Assembly (NCBI GenBank): GCA_029570375.1
Contig: JAKPXB010000040.1
Coordinates: 91,464-155,463 of the forward strand
Source of the DNA: Bacillota bacterium
GTDB lineage: Bacteria > Bacillota > Clostridia > Saccharofermentanales > DTU023
Length of the DNA: 64,000 nucleotides
Direction of reading: 5' to 3'
Made by a program: the position numbers and the translations under genes. Positions 1 to 9,717 of the stretch are shown here, in pieces. How positions within the stretch are numbered: the stretch's first letter is position 1; each line of letters begins with the position of its first letter. The notes below the pieces were generated by a model that was not told the DNA's origin, did no database searches, and worked only from the letters and a program-made list of their open reading frames with translations.

Positions 1-794
1 GCTTTCGGCTCCACGACAAAGTCTTCTTCCGTCGAATGGAACAGACCGTCCTTGATCTCGCCCTGGAAGATATTCATGGTCGGCGAACCGATGAATCCGG
101 CGACAAACAGATTGGCCGGCTTCTCATAGAATAGCGTCGGCGGGCCGACCTGCTGGATCTTGCCCTTGTCGAGCAGGACGATCTTCGTCGCCATCGTCAT
201 CGCCTCTGTCTGGTCGTGCGTGACGTAGATCGAGGTCGTGTCGAGCGACTTATGGAGCCGCACCAGTTCAATGCGCATGTGTTCGCGCAGTTTCGCGTCG
301 AGATTCGAGAGCGGCTCGTCCATCAGGAAGACGCCTGCCTTGCGCACCATGGCGCGGCCGAGCGCGACGCGCTGGCGCTGGCCGCCTGAGATCTCCGACG
401 GTTTCGAGTACAGGTATTCCTTAATCTGCAGGAGTTCCGCCGCTTCGAGAACACGGTCGTGGATGACCGATTTGCGCTCTTTTCTCATCTTCAGCGAAAA
501 GGCCATATTCTCATAGACCGTCATGTGCGGGTACAGCGCGTATGACTGGAACACCATCGCGATATCCCTGTCCTTGGGCTCCACGCTGTTCATCCGCTTC
601 CCGCCGAAAAGCAGGTCGCCCTCCGTAATGGAGGTAAGCCCCGCGATCATCCGGAGCAGCGTGCTTTTGCCGCATCCCGACGGACCGAGAATGACGCAGA
701 AATCCTTATCGTCGATGTCGAGGTCAATATGGCGGATCGTGAAGTTCTCCCTGCCCTCATATTTCTTTCCAATGTTGACTAACTGAACTTTCAT
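1..794 (-). CDS. Sugar ABC transporter ATP-binding protein, MsmX/UgpC/MalK type (runs off the window edge)
   Basis: Minus-strand reading from ATG at 794: [14 protein letters not shown]...[16 protein letters not shown] (Walker A)...[36 protein letters not shown] (signature, Walker B)...THDQTEAM; next to MalG/MalF-like genes. Confidence 0.93.
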   Translation of the reverse strand, partial: MKVQLVNIGKKYEGRENFTIRHIDLDIDDKDFCVILGPSGCGKSTLLRMIAGLTSITEGDLLFGGKRMNSVEPKDRDIAMVFQSYALYPHMTVYENMAFSLKMRKERKSVIHDRVLEAAELLQIKEYLYSKPSEISGGQRQRVALGRAMVRKAGVFLMDEPLSNLDAKLREHMRIELVRLHKSLDTTSIYVTHDQTEAMTMATKIVLLDKGKIQQVGPPTLFYEKPANLFVAGFIGSPTMNIFQGEIKDGLFHSTEEDFVVEPK

Positions 795-803
795 CGTACC
801 CTC

Positions 804-1694
804 CTAACCTTTGACAGCGCCGCTGGCGAGGCCAGAGACGAGCTGTTTCTGCAAAGCGATGAATAGAATAATGATCGGAATCGCCGTCAGCAGGCCGCCT
901 GCCGCGAATACGGGCTGGTGCATGTTGCGGACGTCGGTGATCAGTGTGTATAGGCCGGTCGCGAGCGTGTACTGTTTCGGATCGCTCAACAGGATGCTCG
1001 GCATCAGGTAATCGAGGAACGGCCCGATAAAGGACCAGAGCGCGATAATCGCGAGCATCGGCCGGACGATCGGCATGATGATCAGGCGGTAGACCTGCAG
1101 ATTCCCGCATCCGTCGATACGGGCCGCGTCGTCGAGCTCCGACGATATCGAATCGATATACCCCTTCAGAATGAAGGTGTTGCCGGCGATCCCGCCTCCC
1201 GCGTAAATCAGGATCAGGAACATCTGACGGGTAAAGCCGGGGATGACCGCGGAGATAATCGAGTGCATCGTGTAATACGCGGCAATACCGACAAACGCGG
1301 GAATCGTCTGGATCAGCATGATCGCCATCAACGACGCTTTTCTGCCTTTGAACCGGTACCGCGAATACGCGTAACCTGTAAAGGAAACGAACAGCAGCGT
1401 CAGCAGTGCCGTCGCCACTGCGATCACGATCGTATTGATGACCCAGTTCAGAAAGTATGTCTCCTGGAACAGGTACTTGAAATGTTTCAGGGAGAACTGA
1501 TACGCGCCCCCGACATGGATGTACTCGCCCTGGTTCCCGTTAAAGCTTGAAAACACGATCTGAGCGAGCGGCCAGACGATGATGAATACGTAAAAGAAGA
1601 GAAGTATGTAACTGATGGTCAGCAGGACGGCCTTGACCGGTGTCAGCGGCGGGCGATCCGACAGATAAAGCCCTTTTTCTTTATTCTTGCTCAT
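804..1694 (-). CDS. Carbohydrate ABC transporter permease, MalG family
   Basis: Start set at MSKNKEKGLYLSD, preceded by GGAG; inner-membrane permease with EAA-like loop SELDDAARIDGCGNLQVYRLIIMPIVRPML. Confidence 0.9.
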   Translation of the reverse strand: MSKNKEKGLYLSDRPPLTPVKAVLLTISYILLFFYVFIIVWPLAQIVFSSFNGNQGEYIHVGGAYQFSLKHFKYLFQETYFLNWVINTIVIAVATALLTLLFVSFTGYAYSRYRFKGRKASLMAIMLIQTIPAFVGIAAYYTMHSIISAVIPGFTRQMFLILIYAGGGIAGNTFILKGYIDSISSELDDAARIDGCGNLQVYRLIIMPIVRPMLAIIALWSFIGPFLDYLMPSILLSDPKQYTLATGLYTLITDVRNMHQPVFAAGGLLTAIPIIILFIALQKQLVSGLASGAVKG

Positions 1695-3772
1695 AGCTTC
1701 TCCTCCCTGAAAGACTTGGAGCGGCTGAAGCCGATCCATGTGAAAAAGATCAGTACGAGTGACACGATCATCGTTATGGCGGCGCCGATTCCCTGGAACT
1801 GTTTCTGAATCGTCAGCTTGTATATGTACGAGATCAGAAGATCGGACGAACCGGCCAGGTTGCCGTACTTGCTCGGCTCGAACGGCCCGCCTCCGTTAAA
1901 CAGGTAGATGATCGAGAAATTGTTGAAGTTAAACGTGTACTGACCGATCATCAGCGGCGCTGTCTGGAACAGCAGAATAGGAATCGTAATATGCCGCGTC
2001 TGCTGGAATCCTGTCGCCCCGTCGATATTAGCCGCTTCGTACAGATCCTTCGGAATACTCTGCAGAATGCCGGTGCAGAGGAGGAAGACGTATGAACTCC
2101 CCAGCCACCCCTGCAGCAGAATCAGAACAATCCTCGTCCCCCAGGGCGACTCCTTGATATTGATCACCTGCCCTGTCAGCTGTTGCAGAAGCGCGGTCAG
2201 AGGACCATTCGGCGAGAACATGATCGAGAAGAACATGATTGTAATGAAGGCCGGCACCGCCCACGGCAGGAGGTATATGGTCCGGAAGAAACGCTTGCCG
2301 TACACGCGGTCCTGATTGACGAGGAGCGCGAGCACAAACCCGACGAAAATCGCGAGCGATGTCGCGAACAGCGTCCATATCAGCGTCCATCCCGTGATCA
2401 GCCAGAAGGGACCGCCCGCGATCCCCTGTCCGAGAATGATCTGCTTGTAGTTGGCAAGCCCGATCCAGTTGAATTTCGACTGGTGCGTCGGGTCATAGTT
2501 TGTAAAAGAGATCAGGACAGTGACGGCGATCGGGAGCAACACGATAAACAGTGTGACGAGCGCCGACGGCGATGACGCGAAATACGGGAAGCCCTTGTGT
2601 TTGGCTGCCGTTTTCGTTTCGAACCAGTTGTTCAGCCTTATACCGCTGATCATCTTCTTCTCATTCCTGTTGACATCGCGGAATGAATTGTAATAAATGA
2701 GAAACGCGATCAGAAGGAGGATAATCGCGATCACGCCTTCGATCATAAAAATGACGGAGCGGTCGAGCCTTGAAGCGCCTTCGGCGAGCGAGACAAGCCC
2801 GAAGAGGCCTTGTCCTCTGTAATTCCCACGTCCGAGCGCGTATGGTATCGCGATCAGATAGATGTAGAGCGATCCGATAAAGAAGAAAATTGACTTGAAC
2901 GTCTGCCCGAGAAGCAGCTGTCCCAGCCCGGGGAGGGGAAATGTCAGATAAGAAATCCATGGGCAGCGCTTCGTCACTTCGATCGGTGTCTTGCGGCGCA
3001 AATCGGAGATATCGGAATTAAGGACGGCAATGCCCTGCTTCTTGTCCTGCTTCAGCCGGTGCTTCAGATAGCGCACGCGATCCGCGAGCATATTTATTTT
3101 GAGCGACTGTTTCATCGAGCGGATATCTTCCGCCGCAGCGAGATCTTTCTGATGTTTCTCGTTTACGTATGCTTTCGATGAGATCTGCCCTGATTTATAA
3201 AGCTTTCTTAAAGCCGCTTTTTCCTCGCCGCGCTGCTTTAAACGCTCTTTGCGCAGGCGCCGGAAATCAGCGTTCGCCTGTGAATGGTCTTCCTTTTTGG
3301 CCGCTTCGAGATCGGCTTTCGCCGCGTCGAGTGCATCAAGTGTCTCTCTCCTGGTGTCAGCGATAGCCGGCAGCTGTTCCGCGATCATCCGATGCTGCTC
3401 GGCGAGCAGCTCGAAATCATACGAGAGATCGGCATGGGGCGCATAGAACTCAGCGCGCGCCCTGCTTTCCATCGCTTCGAGTTTCCATTTGCGAATCGTC
3501 GGATCACTGTCTGCCAGCGATCCTTCGAAGGTTGTTTTCCGTTCTGAAGCTTTCGCGAGAAAAGCTTTTTCCTCCGCGCGTACCTTGGCGAACTTTTTCT
3601 CATAATCATGCTCTTTGCGTGGCAGTGATTTCAGCTCTCCTTTGATCTGCGCGGCCTTCTCTTTCGGTTCTGACTCCAGGCGTTCTTCCAGCGCTCCCCT
3701 CTCGGCGAGCCGGAGATTCCGGCGCGGATGTTCATTGCCGATGTCATCCATTATAGTTGTTCCGTACCTCAT
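1691..3772 (-). CDS. Carbohydrate ABC transporter permease, MalF-like, with long charged coiled-coil N-terminal extension
   Basis: C-terminal half has MalF-like permease with EAA loop (IPKDLYEAANIDGATGFQQTRHITIPIL); first ~270 aa are Lys/Glu/Ala-rich and helix-forming; start could be Met8 (3751). Confidence 0.85.
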   Translation of the reverse strand: MRYGTTIMDDIGNEHPRRNLRLAERGALEERLESEPKEKAAQIKGELKSLPRKEHDYEKKFAKVRAEEKAFLAKASERKTTFEGSLADSDPTIRKWKLEAMESRARAEFYAPHADLSYDFELLAEQHRMIAEQLPAIADTRRETLDALDAAKADLEAAKKEDHSQANADFRRLRKERLKQRGEEKAALRKLYKSGQISSKAYVNEKHQKDLAAAEDIRSMKQSLKINMLADRVRYLKHRLKQDKKQGIAVLNSDISDLRRKTPIEVTKRCPWISYLTFPLPGLGQLLLGQTFKSIFFFIGSLYIYLIAIPYALGRGNYRGQGLFGLVSLAEGASRLDRSVIFMIEGVIAIILLLIAFLIYYNSFRDVNRNEKKMISGIRLNNWFETKTAAKHKGFPYFASSPSALVTLFIVLLPIAVTVLISFTNYDPTHQSKFNWIGLANYKQIILGQGIAGGPFWLITGWTLIWTLFATSLAIFVGFVLALLVNQDRVYGKRFFRTIYLLPWAVPAFITIMFFSIMFSPNGPLTALLQQLTGQVINIKESPWGTRIVLILLQGWLGSSYVFLLCTGILQSIPKDLYEAANIDGATGFQQTRHITIPILLFQTAPLMIGQYTFNFNNFSIIYLFNGGGPFEPSKYGNLAGSSDLLISYIYKLTIQKQFQGIGAAITMIVSLVLIFFTWIGFSRSKSFREEKL

Positions 3773-3839
3773 GCCCTCCTACTTTCTATTCCCGGGCGGC
3801 TGAACGCATGAGCGCCGCCGGCTCGGGCAGTAAGACATG

Positions 3840-4292
3840 TCATGTCTCCTCCGGCACTATTTCCAATCGATGAATATTGATCACGACAAGAAAAAGCGCC
3901 GCCATTAAAACGAGCGCCATGTACCAGAAGGCCGACGCCGTTTGAAACGAAAAGAATTTATAAATTGCCGAAACGGCGATAATGGCGCCCCAGATCAGCC
4001 GATAGGTCAACGGCGTTCCGAAGCGCGCGATGGTGAAATAGGTGTAGAGTGCGAGCGCCACAGGCAAAAAGACATCGAGAAAATAGCGCGTGAGAATAAA
4101 AGCGGAATATCCCGCTGTCGTCTCCTCCGGGTTGAGCTCCCGCCAGATCCGAAACCCCTCCGGATTGGCAAGCAAGACCGCTTCAAGAGTCGAAACCAAA
4201 ATGAGCGCCGCGCAGAGCGAAACCAAAACGGTTAATTGGCGACGATGCCGTTTCGCCTGCGCCTCTCGGCGAAGAAGCCTCTCTTCCTCCAT
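3840..4292 (-). CDS. Small membrane protein of unknown function within the sugar ABC locus
   Basis: 150 aa, several hydrophobic segments (LTVLVSLCAALILVSTLEAVLLA; LIWGAIIAVSAIYKFF; YMALVLMAALFLVVI). Confidence 0.65.
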   Translation of the reverse strand: MEEERLLRREAQAKRHRRQLTVLVSLCAALILVSTLEAVLLANPEGFRIWRELNPEETTAGYSAFILTRYFLDVFLPVALALYTYFTIARFGTPLTYRLIWGAIIAVSAIYKFFSFQTASAFWYMALVLMAALFLVVINIHRLEIVPEET

Positions 4293-4385
4293 ACGAATCC
4301 TCAGTCTTTATTTTGCCGGCATCGCCCGGCAAACAACACATCTCTTCTCATCATGCGCCGCGATCGCAGCGGCTTATAGAAAAAA

Positions 4386-4412
4386 GCAGGAGAACCGCTC
4401 GAGTTCTCCTGC
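4386..4412 (-). terminator. Stem-loop with T-tract on the minus strand, between binding-protein and permease genes
   Basis: GCAGGAGAAC-CGCTCGA-GTTCTCCTGC perfect 10-bp arms; minus-strand 3' flank is TTTTTT. Confidence 0.8.
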
Positions 4413-4435
4413 CTGTTCCTGCTTTGGCCGATCAC

Positions 4436-5770
4436 CTACTTGAGGTCCGCCATCATCGCGTCGAAAGACGCTTTCAATTCTCCGTAAGCTTTCTCAACGC
4501 TGTCAGGGGCGACAGTATTCCATGACAGAACGCCGTTCTTCCACGTATCCCAGACGGGACCGAACTGCTGGAAGAGAGGTCTTCCGGGTGAGATCTTGAA
4601 GGATTCGATGACCGCCACGATCAGCTTCTTCTCGATCTCGCTGAGATCAGACGCCTGATACTTCTCGGCCGGCACGTTCTCCAGGATTTTACCGGTGGCC
4701 CTGAAAAGCTCAGCAAAATATTGTGGATTGACAATCTCCGCGATCACGGCTTCCGCGAGAGCGACTTTGTCTTTATCCTCTTCGATACGGGGGTTGATCG
4801 CGAGGCCCCAGCCGCCTTGCCAGTGCTTCATCGGCTTGCCGGCGACCGTGATCTGGCCGATCGGGAGAATCTCGAGATCCGCGCCGTCGGCTGTTTTATC
4901 TTTCATGCCGTTGAGTTCCCATGGGCCGCCAATGCGGAAGATGCCCTTGCCGCCTGTTTTAAACTGATCGTCGATGTAGCCCCAGCCGGCATCGGGATCG
5001 AACAAAGCTGTGTTGGCTTCCCGGTTGAGTTTCCAGTATTTGTACAGTGTCTCGATCGCCGCCTGTTTCTCCGGCGCGAGGCTGCCCCAGTCTGTTGTCA
5101 GATCGGAGACAAACCCTTCTCCCTCCGGTTTGAGGAGCGCGATGTCGGCGGAGTTCGCCAGCGCGACACCGTACCATGTGTCGAATACGGGAAGAAGTAC
5201 ATGCGCGGGGTCTTTCACATCCGCGAGTTCAATGGGCGTGTCCAGCTTGATGCCTTCCGCTTCGCCATTCTTCACATTGGCGAACGTGACAAGTGTCTCG
5301 ATATTGAAGGGGAACGCGAGATATTCGCCGTTGACCTTGAACAACCCGCCGAGCCCTGCGTCAAAATCCGTCCATCCGCCGAGCTTATCGGCCATGGCCT
5401 TCGCGTCGATCGCGCCGAGCAGATCTTTGCCGGCAAGTCCGGTGAGGCGGTCACCGGGGAGCGCGAAGACGTCTGCCACATCCGGGTTGGCCGCGTCAGT
5501 TTGATCCAGCGTATCAATGTGCTCAAACGATCCGACTTCCTTGATGTTGACTTTAACGTCCGGGTTCGCGTCCGTCACGCGTTTAATCGCGGCTTTGTAG
5601 TATTCCATCCATTCCTTTTCTGCCTGAACGGTAATCTCGGCTGCTTTAAGCCCTCCCGTTTGATTATCGGGTTCAGAATCCTGAGGCGTCGGTACTTTGG
5701 GCGGGCCGCAGCTAACGAGCAACGCCAGAACCAGAACCAACGCGAAGAGAATTGGCAGTGTTTTTTTCAT
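4436..5770 (-). CDS. Extracellular sugar-binding lipoprotein, MalE-like
   Basis: MKKTLPILFALVLVLALLVSCG lipobox; solute-binding protein pattern; GGAGGAATTTC RBS before ATG at 5770. Confidence 0.9.
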   Translation of the reverse strand: MKKTLPILFALVLVLALLVSCGPPKVPTPQDSEPDNQTGGLKAAEITVQAEKEWMEYYKAAIKRVTDANPDVKVNIKEVGSFEHIDTLDQTDAANPDVADVFALPGDRLTGLAGKDLLGAIDAKAMADKLGGWTDFDAGLGGLFKVNGEYLAFPFNIETLVTFANVKNGEAEGIKLDTPIELADVKDPAHVLLPVFDTWYGVALANSADIALLKPEGEGFVSDLTTDWGSLAPEKQAAIETLYKYWKLNREANTALFDPDAGWGYIDDQFKTGGKGIFRIGGPWELNGMKDKTADGADLEILPIGQITVAGKPMKHWQGGWGLAINPRIEEDKDKVALAEAVIAEIVNPQYFAELFRATGKILENVPAEKYQASDLSEIEKKLIVAVIESFKISPGRPLFQQFGPVWDTWKNGVLSWNTVAPDSVEKAYGELKASFDAMMADLK

Positions 5771-6096
5771 GAAATTCCTCCTCTGATTACTCTTTTTATG
5801 AAGTGTCAACAAAGCATTCCGGCCATCCGGCCATCTCTGCCCGATAGCGAATCAGCCATTCATGATTCGTTCACACATATGAGACTATTTCATTATAAAT
5901 GATCGCGGGTTAATCGACAAGCCGCGACGACCTCTTATAACCGCATGTTTTGAAGTGCATACCGCATGGTGTTCTCCACTCTCACGAAGCCACCCAATTC
6001 GATTATTCATTAAATAATACAATTATATCTAGTATTTCGATAAATAAAAAATCCAGGAATCGTCATCGCCCTCTTCCTCATCCTCAAAATGATCTC

Positions 6097-7161
6097 TTAT
6101 TTCGAATACCAGTCTGTAAAGAGTGCCTGTAAGACCGGGATCGATTGCGCTTCCCCGACAGAATAGACGCTATGACAGCGCGACGACAACGAAAACACAG
6201 GATTAGTTTTGCCAACATCTGATAAAAGCAGCACATAATCTTCGCCAATCCGGACAGTGCCGTTGAATAATTGGACGTAGATATGCTCTGGAATATCCGA
6301 CGTCTGGCGCAGTACCTGTTTGACGCGGCAATAGTAGAGCGTTGTGGGGCCGTATGGGTTTTTGTCAAGTTCACAATCTATGTTCACGATAAAAATATGA
6401 TCGGAAGCCAGCAGGACATCGTCGAGGTTGTCCGATTCCGTCCAGGGTTCACCGTACATGATCTCTGTCGGGACGCTTTCTGCTGACAAGGCGTCAACTT
6501 TGTCATGATACTCAATCCATTTATCCCTGTCGTTTGCCGCGACGTACAGGCCACCTGATATAACGAACTTATCGTGTTCGTAATAGACTGAAATGTGCTT
6601 CTCGAGTACTAACAAGTACGTCTGCCCTTTCTCGTATGCCGGCTGCTCCCCCTCTTGCGTACCCTCGGACGTTATCACCTGCTCGTCCATATCCCCGTAT
6701 GGCTGCACATAGATGGTCATCTTGTTTTTTTCACTTAACTCGCCCCTGTAGACCTTCGTCGGCAGAAACATCAGCTCCGTACCGTATTCAGTGGTATATG
6801 TTCCTAGATAGACAGCGTCCAGAATATGCGTCGCATGTGCCATATGCTCTTCGTCTGTACGTATGATTTTGTCTTTGTCTTTGCCGCCTGCGATGAATGC
6901 GCGTCTATCCCAATCAGGCGGAATACGACCGCTGCTCTCCGGCCCCGATACCGCCGATATATCCGTCTCTGTTGCCACCGGTATCTTCGGGCCTCCCGCG
7001 ATGCCGTTCTTCACGAAAACAACCGCGGCGATCACGACAAGCGCCGACACCGATGCACACGCCGCCGCTTTCAGAATGCTCCGCGTCTTTTTCTTTCGCC
7101 CTTCCAGATACTCGTCGCGACGGCGAAGGATACTGCGCGACATCTCGTCATAACTTTTCAT
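6097..7161 (-). CDS. Membrane-anchored protein, putative anti-sigma/regulatory partner of the ECF sigma factor
   Basis: Cytoplasmic charged N-terminus then one TM (ILKAAACASVSALVVIAAVVFV); ATG lies inside the 3' end of the sigma factor gene. Confidence 0.6.
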   Translation of the reverse strand: MKSYDEMSRSILRRRDEYLEGRKKKTRSILKAAACASVSALVVIAAVVFVKNGIAGGPKIPVATETDISAVSGPESSGRIPPDWDRRAFIAGGKDKDKIIRTDEEHMAHATHILDAVYLGTYTTEYGTELMFLPTKVYRGELSEKNKMTIYVQPYGDMDEQVITSEGTQEGEQPAYEKGQTYLLVLEKHISVYYEHDKFVISGGLYVAANDRDKWIEYHDKVDALSAESVPTEIMYGEPWTESDNLDDVLLASDHIFIVNIDCELDKNPYGPTTLYYCRVKQVLRQTSDIPEHIYVQLFNGTVRIGEDYVLLLSDVGKTNPVFSLSSRCHSVYSVGEAQSIPVLQALFTDWYSK

Positions 7162-7711
7162 CGTCCATCCCTTCCTTTTCAAGAGCATCTTTCAAGGCCC
7201 TTCTCGCCTGATATGCCAGCGATTCGACGCTTCGCCGCGTCTTCCCCATCACCTTCGCCGCATCCCTGTAGCGGAGTTCTTCGAAGTAAACAAGCCAGAG
7301 AATCCGGCGGTACTCTTCTTTGAGACCGCGCATGGCCCTGTGCAGCGCGATCTTCCGATCTTCTCGCAGATACTCGTTTTCAAGCTTTTCGACGAAGTCA
7401 TCCGCGTCCGGGCGTTCGCCGACATCGAACGGAACGAGCGCTTCCCTCGCCGCCCGCCTTTTGTAGTCGATTGCGGCGTTCCGACCGATCGCGTACAGCC
7501 AGCTCTTAAACGACGACTCCCCGTGAAATTTCGGCTTTTTTATCACCAGCTTGACGAAGGTGTCCTCCGTCAAATCCTCGGCAACGGCAATATTGCCAAC
7601 ATAAGTATTGATAAACAGCATGAGTCCGTCTCTGTACTCCCGGACAAGGTCGGACAAGCTGTCATCATCTCCTTCGAGGAAACGGCGGTAGCTACCGGCA
7701 CCGTTATCCAT
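7148..7711 (-). CDS. RNA polymerase ECF-type sigma factor (sigma-70 family)
   Basis: Region 2 (AEDLTEDTFVKLVIKKPKFHGESSFKSWLYAIGRNAAIDYKRR) and region 4 (EEYRRILWLVYFEELRYRDAAKVMGKTRRSVESLAYQARRALK); AGGAGG RBS upstream of 7711. Confidence 0.92.
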   Translation of the reverse strand: MDNGAGSYRRFLEGDDDSLSDLVREYRDGLMLFINTYVGNIAVAEDLTEDTFVKLVIKKPKFHGESSFKSWLYAIGRNAAIDYKRRAAREALVPFDVGERPDADDFVEKLENEYLREDRKIALHRAMRGLKEEYRRILWLVYFEELRYRDAAKVMGKTRRSVESLAYQARRALKDALEKEGMDDEKL

Positions 7712-7817
7712 TCGACAACCTCCTGTCACAAGCGCTTTTACGCCTCTCATTGATTAGACGGATGAACCATTAAAAACACGCACTTAAAGGTACATCAGTG
7801 GGACTTCCCCAAAAATC

Positions 7818-7910
7818 GATGAGATAGTTCCTCTTTCTATGATAAGATCATTCCTCGTTTTCTGATGAAATAGTTCCTCTTTTTCTGATGAGATCGCTCC
7901 TCGCTTTTCT
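7818..7910. repeat. Four degenerate ~23-bp tandem units (GATGARATAGTTCCTCTTTTTCT-like)
   Basis: Units 7818-7840, 7841-7863, 7864-7886, 7887-7910 aligned by eye. Confidence 0.7.
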
Positions 7911-8210
7911 TCGGTCTTAAATCCAAGCGCCCAAGAGCAATCGGAATTGGCCCACTGCTTAGACGGCAATTCCCCTTCCACAATATAAACATTGGTTCTC
8001 ACCTTAATTCGACTTCGGATTGAACCAGACAATAGCCATACTTTCCGCTAAATAAATTAAATTTCAGTCTCGTTGTTGATGATGCATACGATTATCAAAC
8101 TGTTCGGGAAAGCACGGTTATATTGCCAACAGCGGTTCTTTCGTCCGGCATATGTGTCAACAGAAAGAATCGTCCCCCCACCCTCCGGGATGGCAGTTCA
8201 GAGAAAGAAA

Positions 8211-8858
8211 CTAAGGCCGAACCTGTCGAATCACACCGGCATCCATTTCATGTACGGTGTCGCAGAGTTCTTCGATATCCAGAGGATTGTGACTCGCCAG
8301 AAGGATGGTCTTCCCCTGCTCCTTCAGCGTCCGGATTGCCTCGCGAATCTCTTTGACCCCCTGGTTATCCAGACCGTTCATCGGCTCATCGAGAAAGAGA
8401 ATATCGGGGTTTTCCATGGTCGCCTGGGCGATGGCAAGACGCTGCCGCATCCCCATTGAATATTTCGCGACGTGTTTTTTCGACTTCGGATCGAGCCCGA
8501 CAAACCTCATGCTCTCCTCCACTTGCGAGCGATCGACAAGATTCCTGATTTTCGCGAGGTACATGAGGTTCCGCATGCCGCTGTATGAGGGGAGAAACCC
8601 GGGATTCTCAATGACGATGCCGATGTCCGGCGGCACGTCGATGTCTTTACCGACGCGCTTTCCGCGCACCAGAATCTCGCCCTCCGTCAGATGCATCAGC
8701 CCGCAGATCGATTTGAAAAGCACCGTCTTCCCGGAACCGTTGCGCCCGATCACGCCGTGGATCAGGCCTTTCTCAAACGACACTGTCACGTCGGAGAGCG
8801 CCGTCGATTCCCTGAATTTCTTTGTCGCGTTTTTTACTTCGATAATCGCCATTTCCAC
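8211..8858 (-). CDS. ABC transporter ATP-binding protein
   Basis: GVIGRNGSGKTVLFKSICG, YSMGMRQRLAIAQATMENPDILFLDEPMNGLD. Confidence 0.92.
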   Translation of the reverse strand: MEMAIIEVKNATKKFRESTALSDVTVSFEKGLIHGVIGRNGSGKTVLFKSICGLMHLTEGEILVRGKRVGKDIDVPPDIGIVIENPGFLPSYSGMRNLMYLAKIRNLVDRSQVEESMRFVGLDPKSKKHVAKYSMGMRQRLAIAQATMENPDILFLDEPMNGLDNQGVKEIREAIRTLKEQGKTILLASHNPLDIEELCDTVHEMDAGVIRQVRP

Positions 8859-8859
8859 C

Positions 8860-9717
8860 TCACAGCTCCGGATAGATATCCAGGTCTCTTTTTCTGAATA
8901 GTAACCAGCTCGCCAACGACAGCGCGACGATGAACAACGCCAGCAGCCAGAAAGCCGATGCGTAGGTCACCGGAACGCCCGGTATATGCGGTTTCAGAAA
9001 ATACGGGATCGACCACATGGCCGGAAAGAAAGTAATCATCTCCGCCTCATCCCATAACCCGTAAAAAAGCGGGGCAGCCCCGTATAGCGCCCCCAGTAAA
9101 ACGCCGAGAAAACGGCTGCGCTTCGCGAGAAGGTTCGCGGCAAAGATCATGGTGCCGACCAGCGCCGTCTGCAGCCACAGCATCAGAAATGTCAAAAGCG
9201 TCGCCTGGATCGGCCCATAGTTTTTTAGTATATGGTCACTGAAGAAGGCCAGGTCGTACGAATAACCAGCTGTCGTTAAAGACAGCGTCGTGATCACCTT
9301 TCCCCACTCGCCGATCCAGACGAGGTAACGGGCGACGAGCAGGAGCGTCAGACTGAAGAGCACGGCAACGTAGACAAATGACGCTGCGTAAACATAGAGC
9401 AGTTTGCCGGCAAACCAACGTTTTTTACCCGAGCGAGCGATTTCGTAAGTACTTAAATTGTCCATAAACGGAGCGTTGCAAAACAAAATGGCCGCTAAAA
9501 ACAGAAGCGTCGGAACGACGTAGCCCCTTGTGACGAGATGCGGAAAGATAAAAGGTGTTGTGCGGCATCCGGTGTCCCGACAGTAATGGCGCATCGGCGA
9601 CACGAAAAAGTGCGCCGCGGTAAACAGCATCAACGCGACGGCCAGCATCCGTTTACTGCCCGCCCATTTCCTGAACTCGTTGCCGGTCAGGCGTAAAACG
9701 CGGTATGCCTTACGCAT
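8860..9717 (-). CDS. ABC transporter membrane subunit (putative)
   Basis: Polytopic membrane protein directly upstream of the ATPase gene, overlapping the next membrane subunit. Confidence 0.7.
   Translation of the reverse strand: MRKAYRVLRLTGNEFRKWAGSKRMLAVALMLFTAAHFFVSPMRHYCRDTGCRTTPFIFPHLVTRGYVVPTLLFLAAILFCNAPFMDNLSTYEIARSGKKRWFAGKLLYVYAASFVYVAVLFSLTLLLVARYLVWIGEWGKVITTLSLTTAGYSYDLAFFSDHILKNYGPIQATLLTFLMLWLQTALVGTMIFAANLLAKRSRFLGVLLGALYGAAPLFYGLWDEAEMITFFPAMWSIPYFLKPHIPGVPVTYASAFWLLALFIVALSLASWLLFRKRDLDIYPEL

Noticed and set aside
4721-5902. 393-aa plus-strand ORF
   Set aside because: Antisense to a clear MalE-like lipoprotein gene; codon-bias artefact
7784-8032. 82-aa minus-strand ORF
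   Set aside because: Much of it is translated tandem repeat; coding status unsupported, so reported only as a repeat
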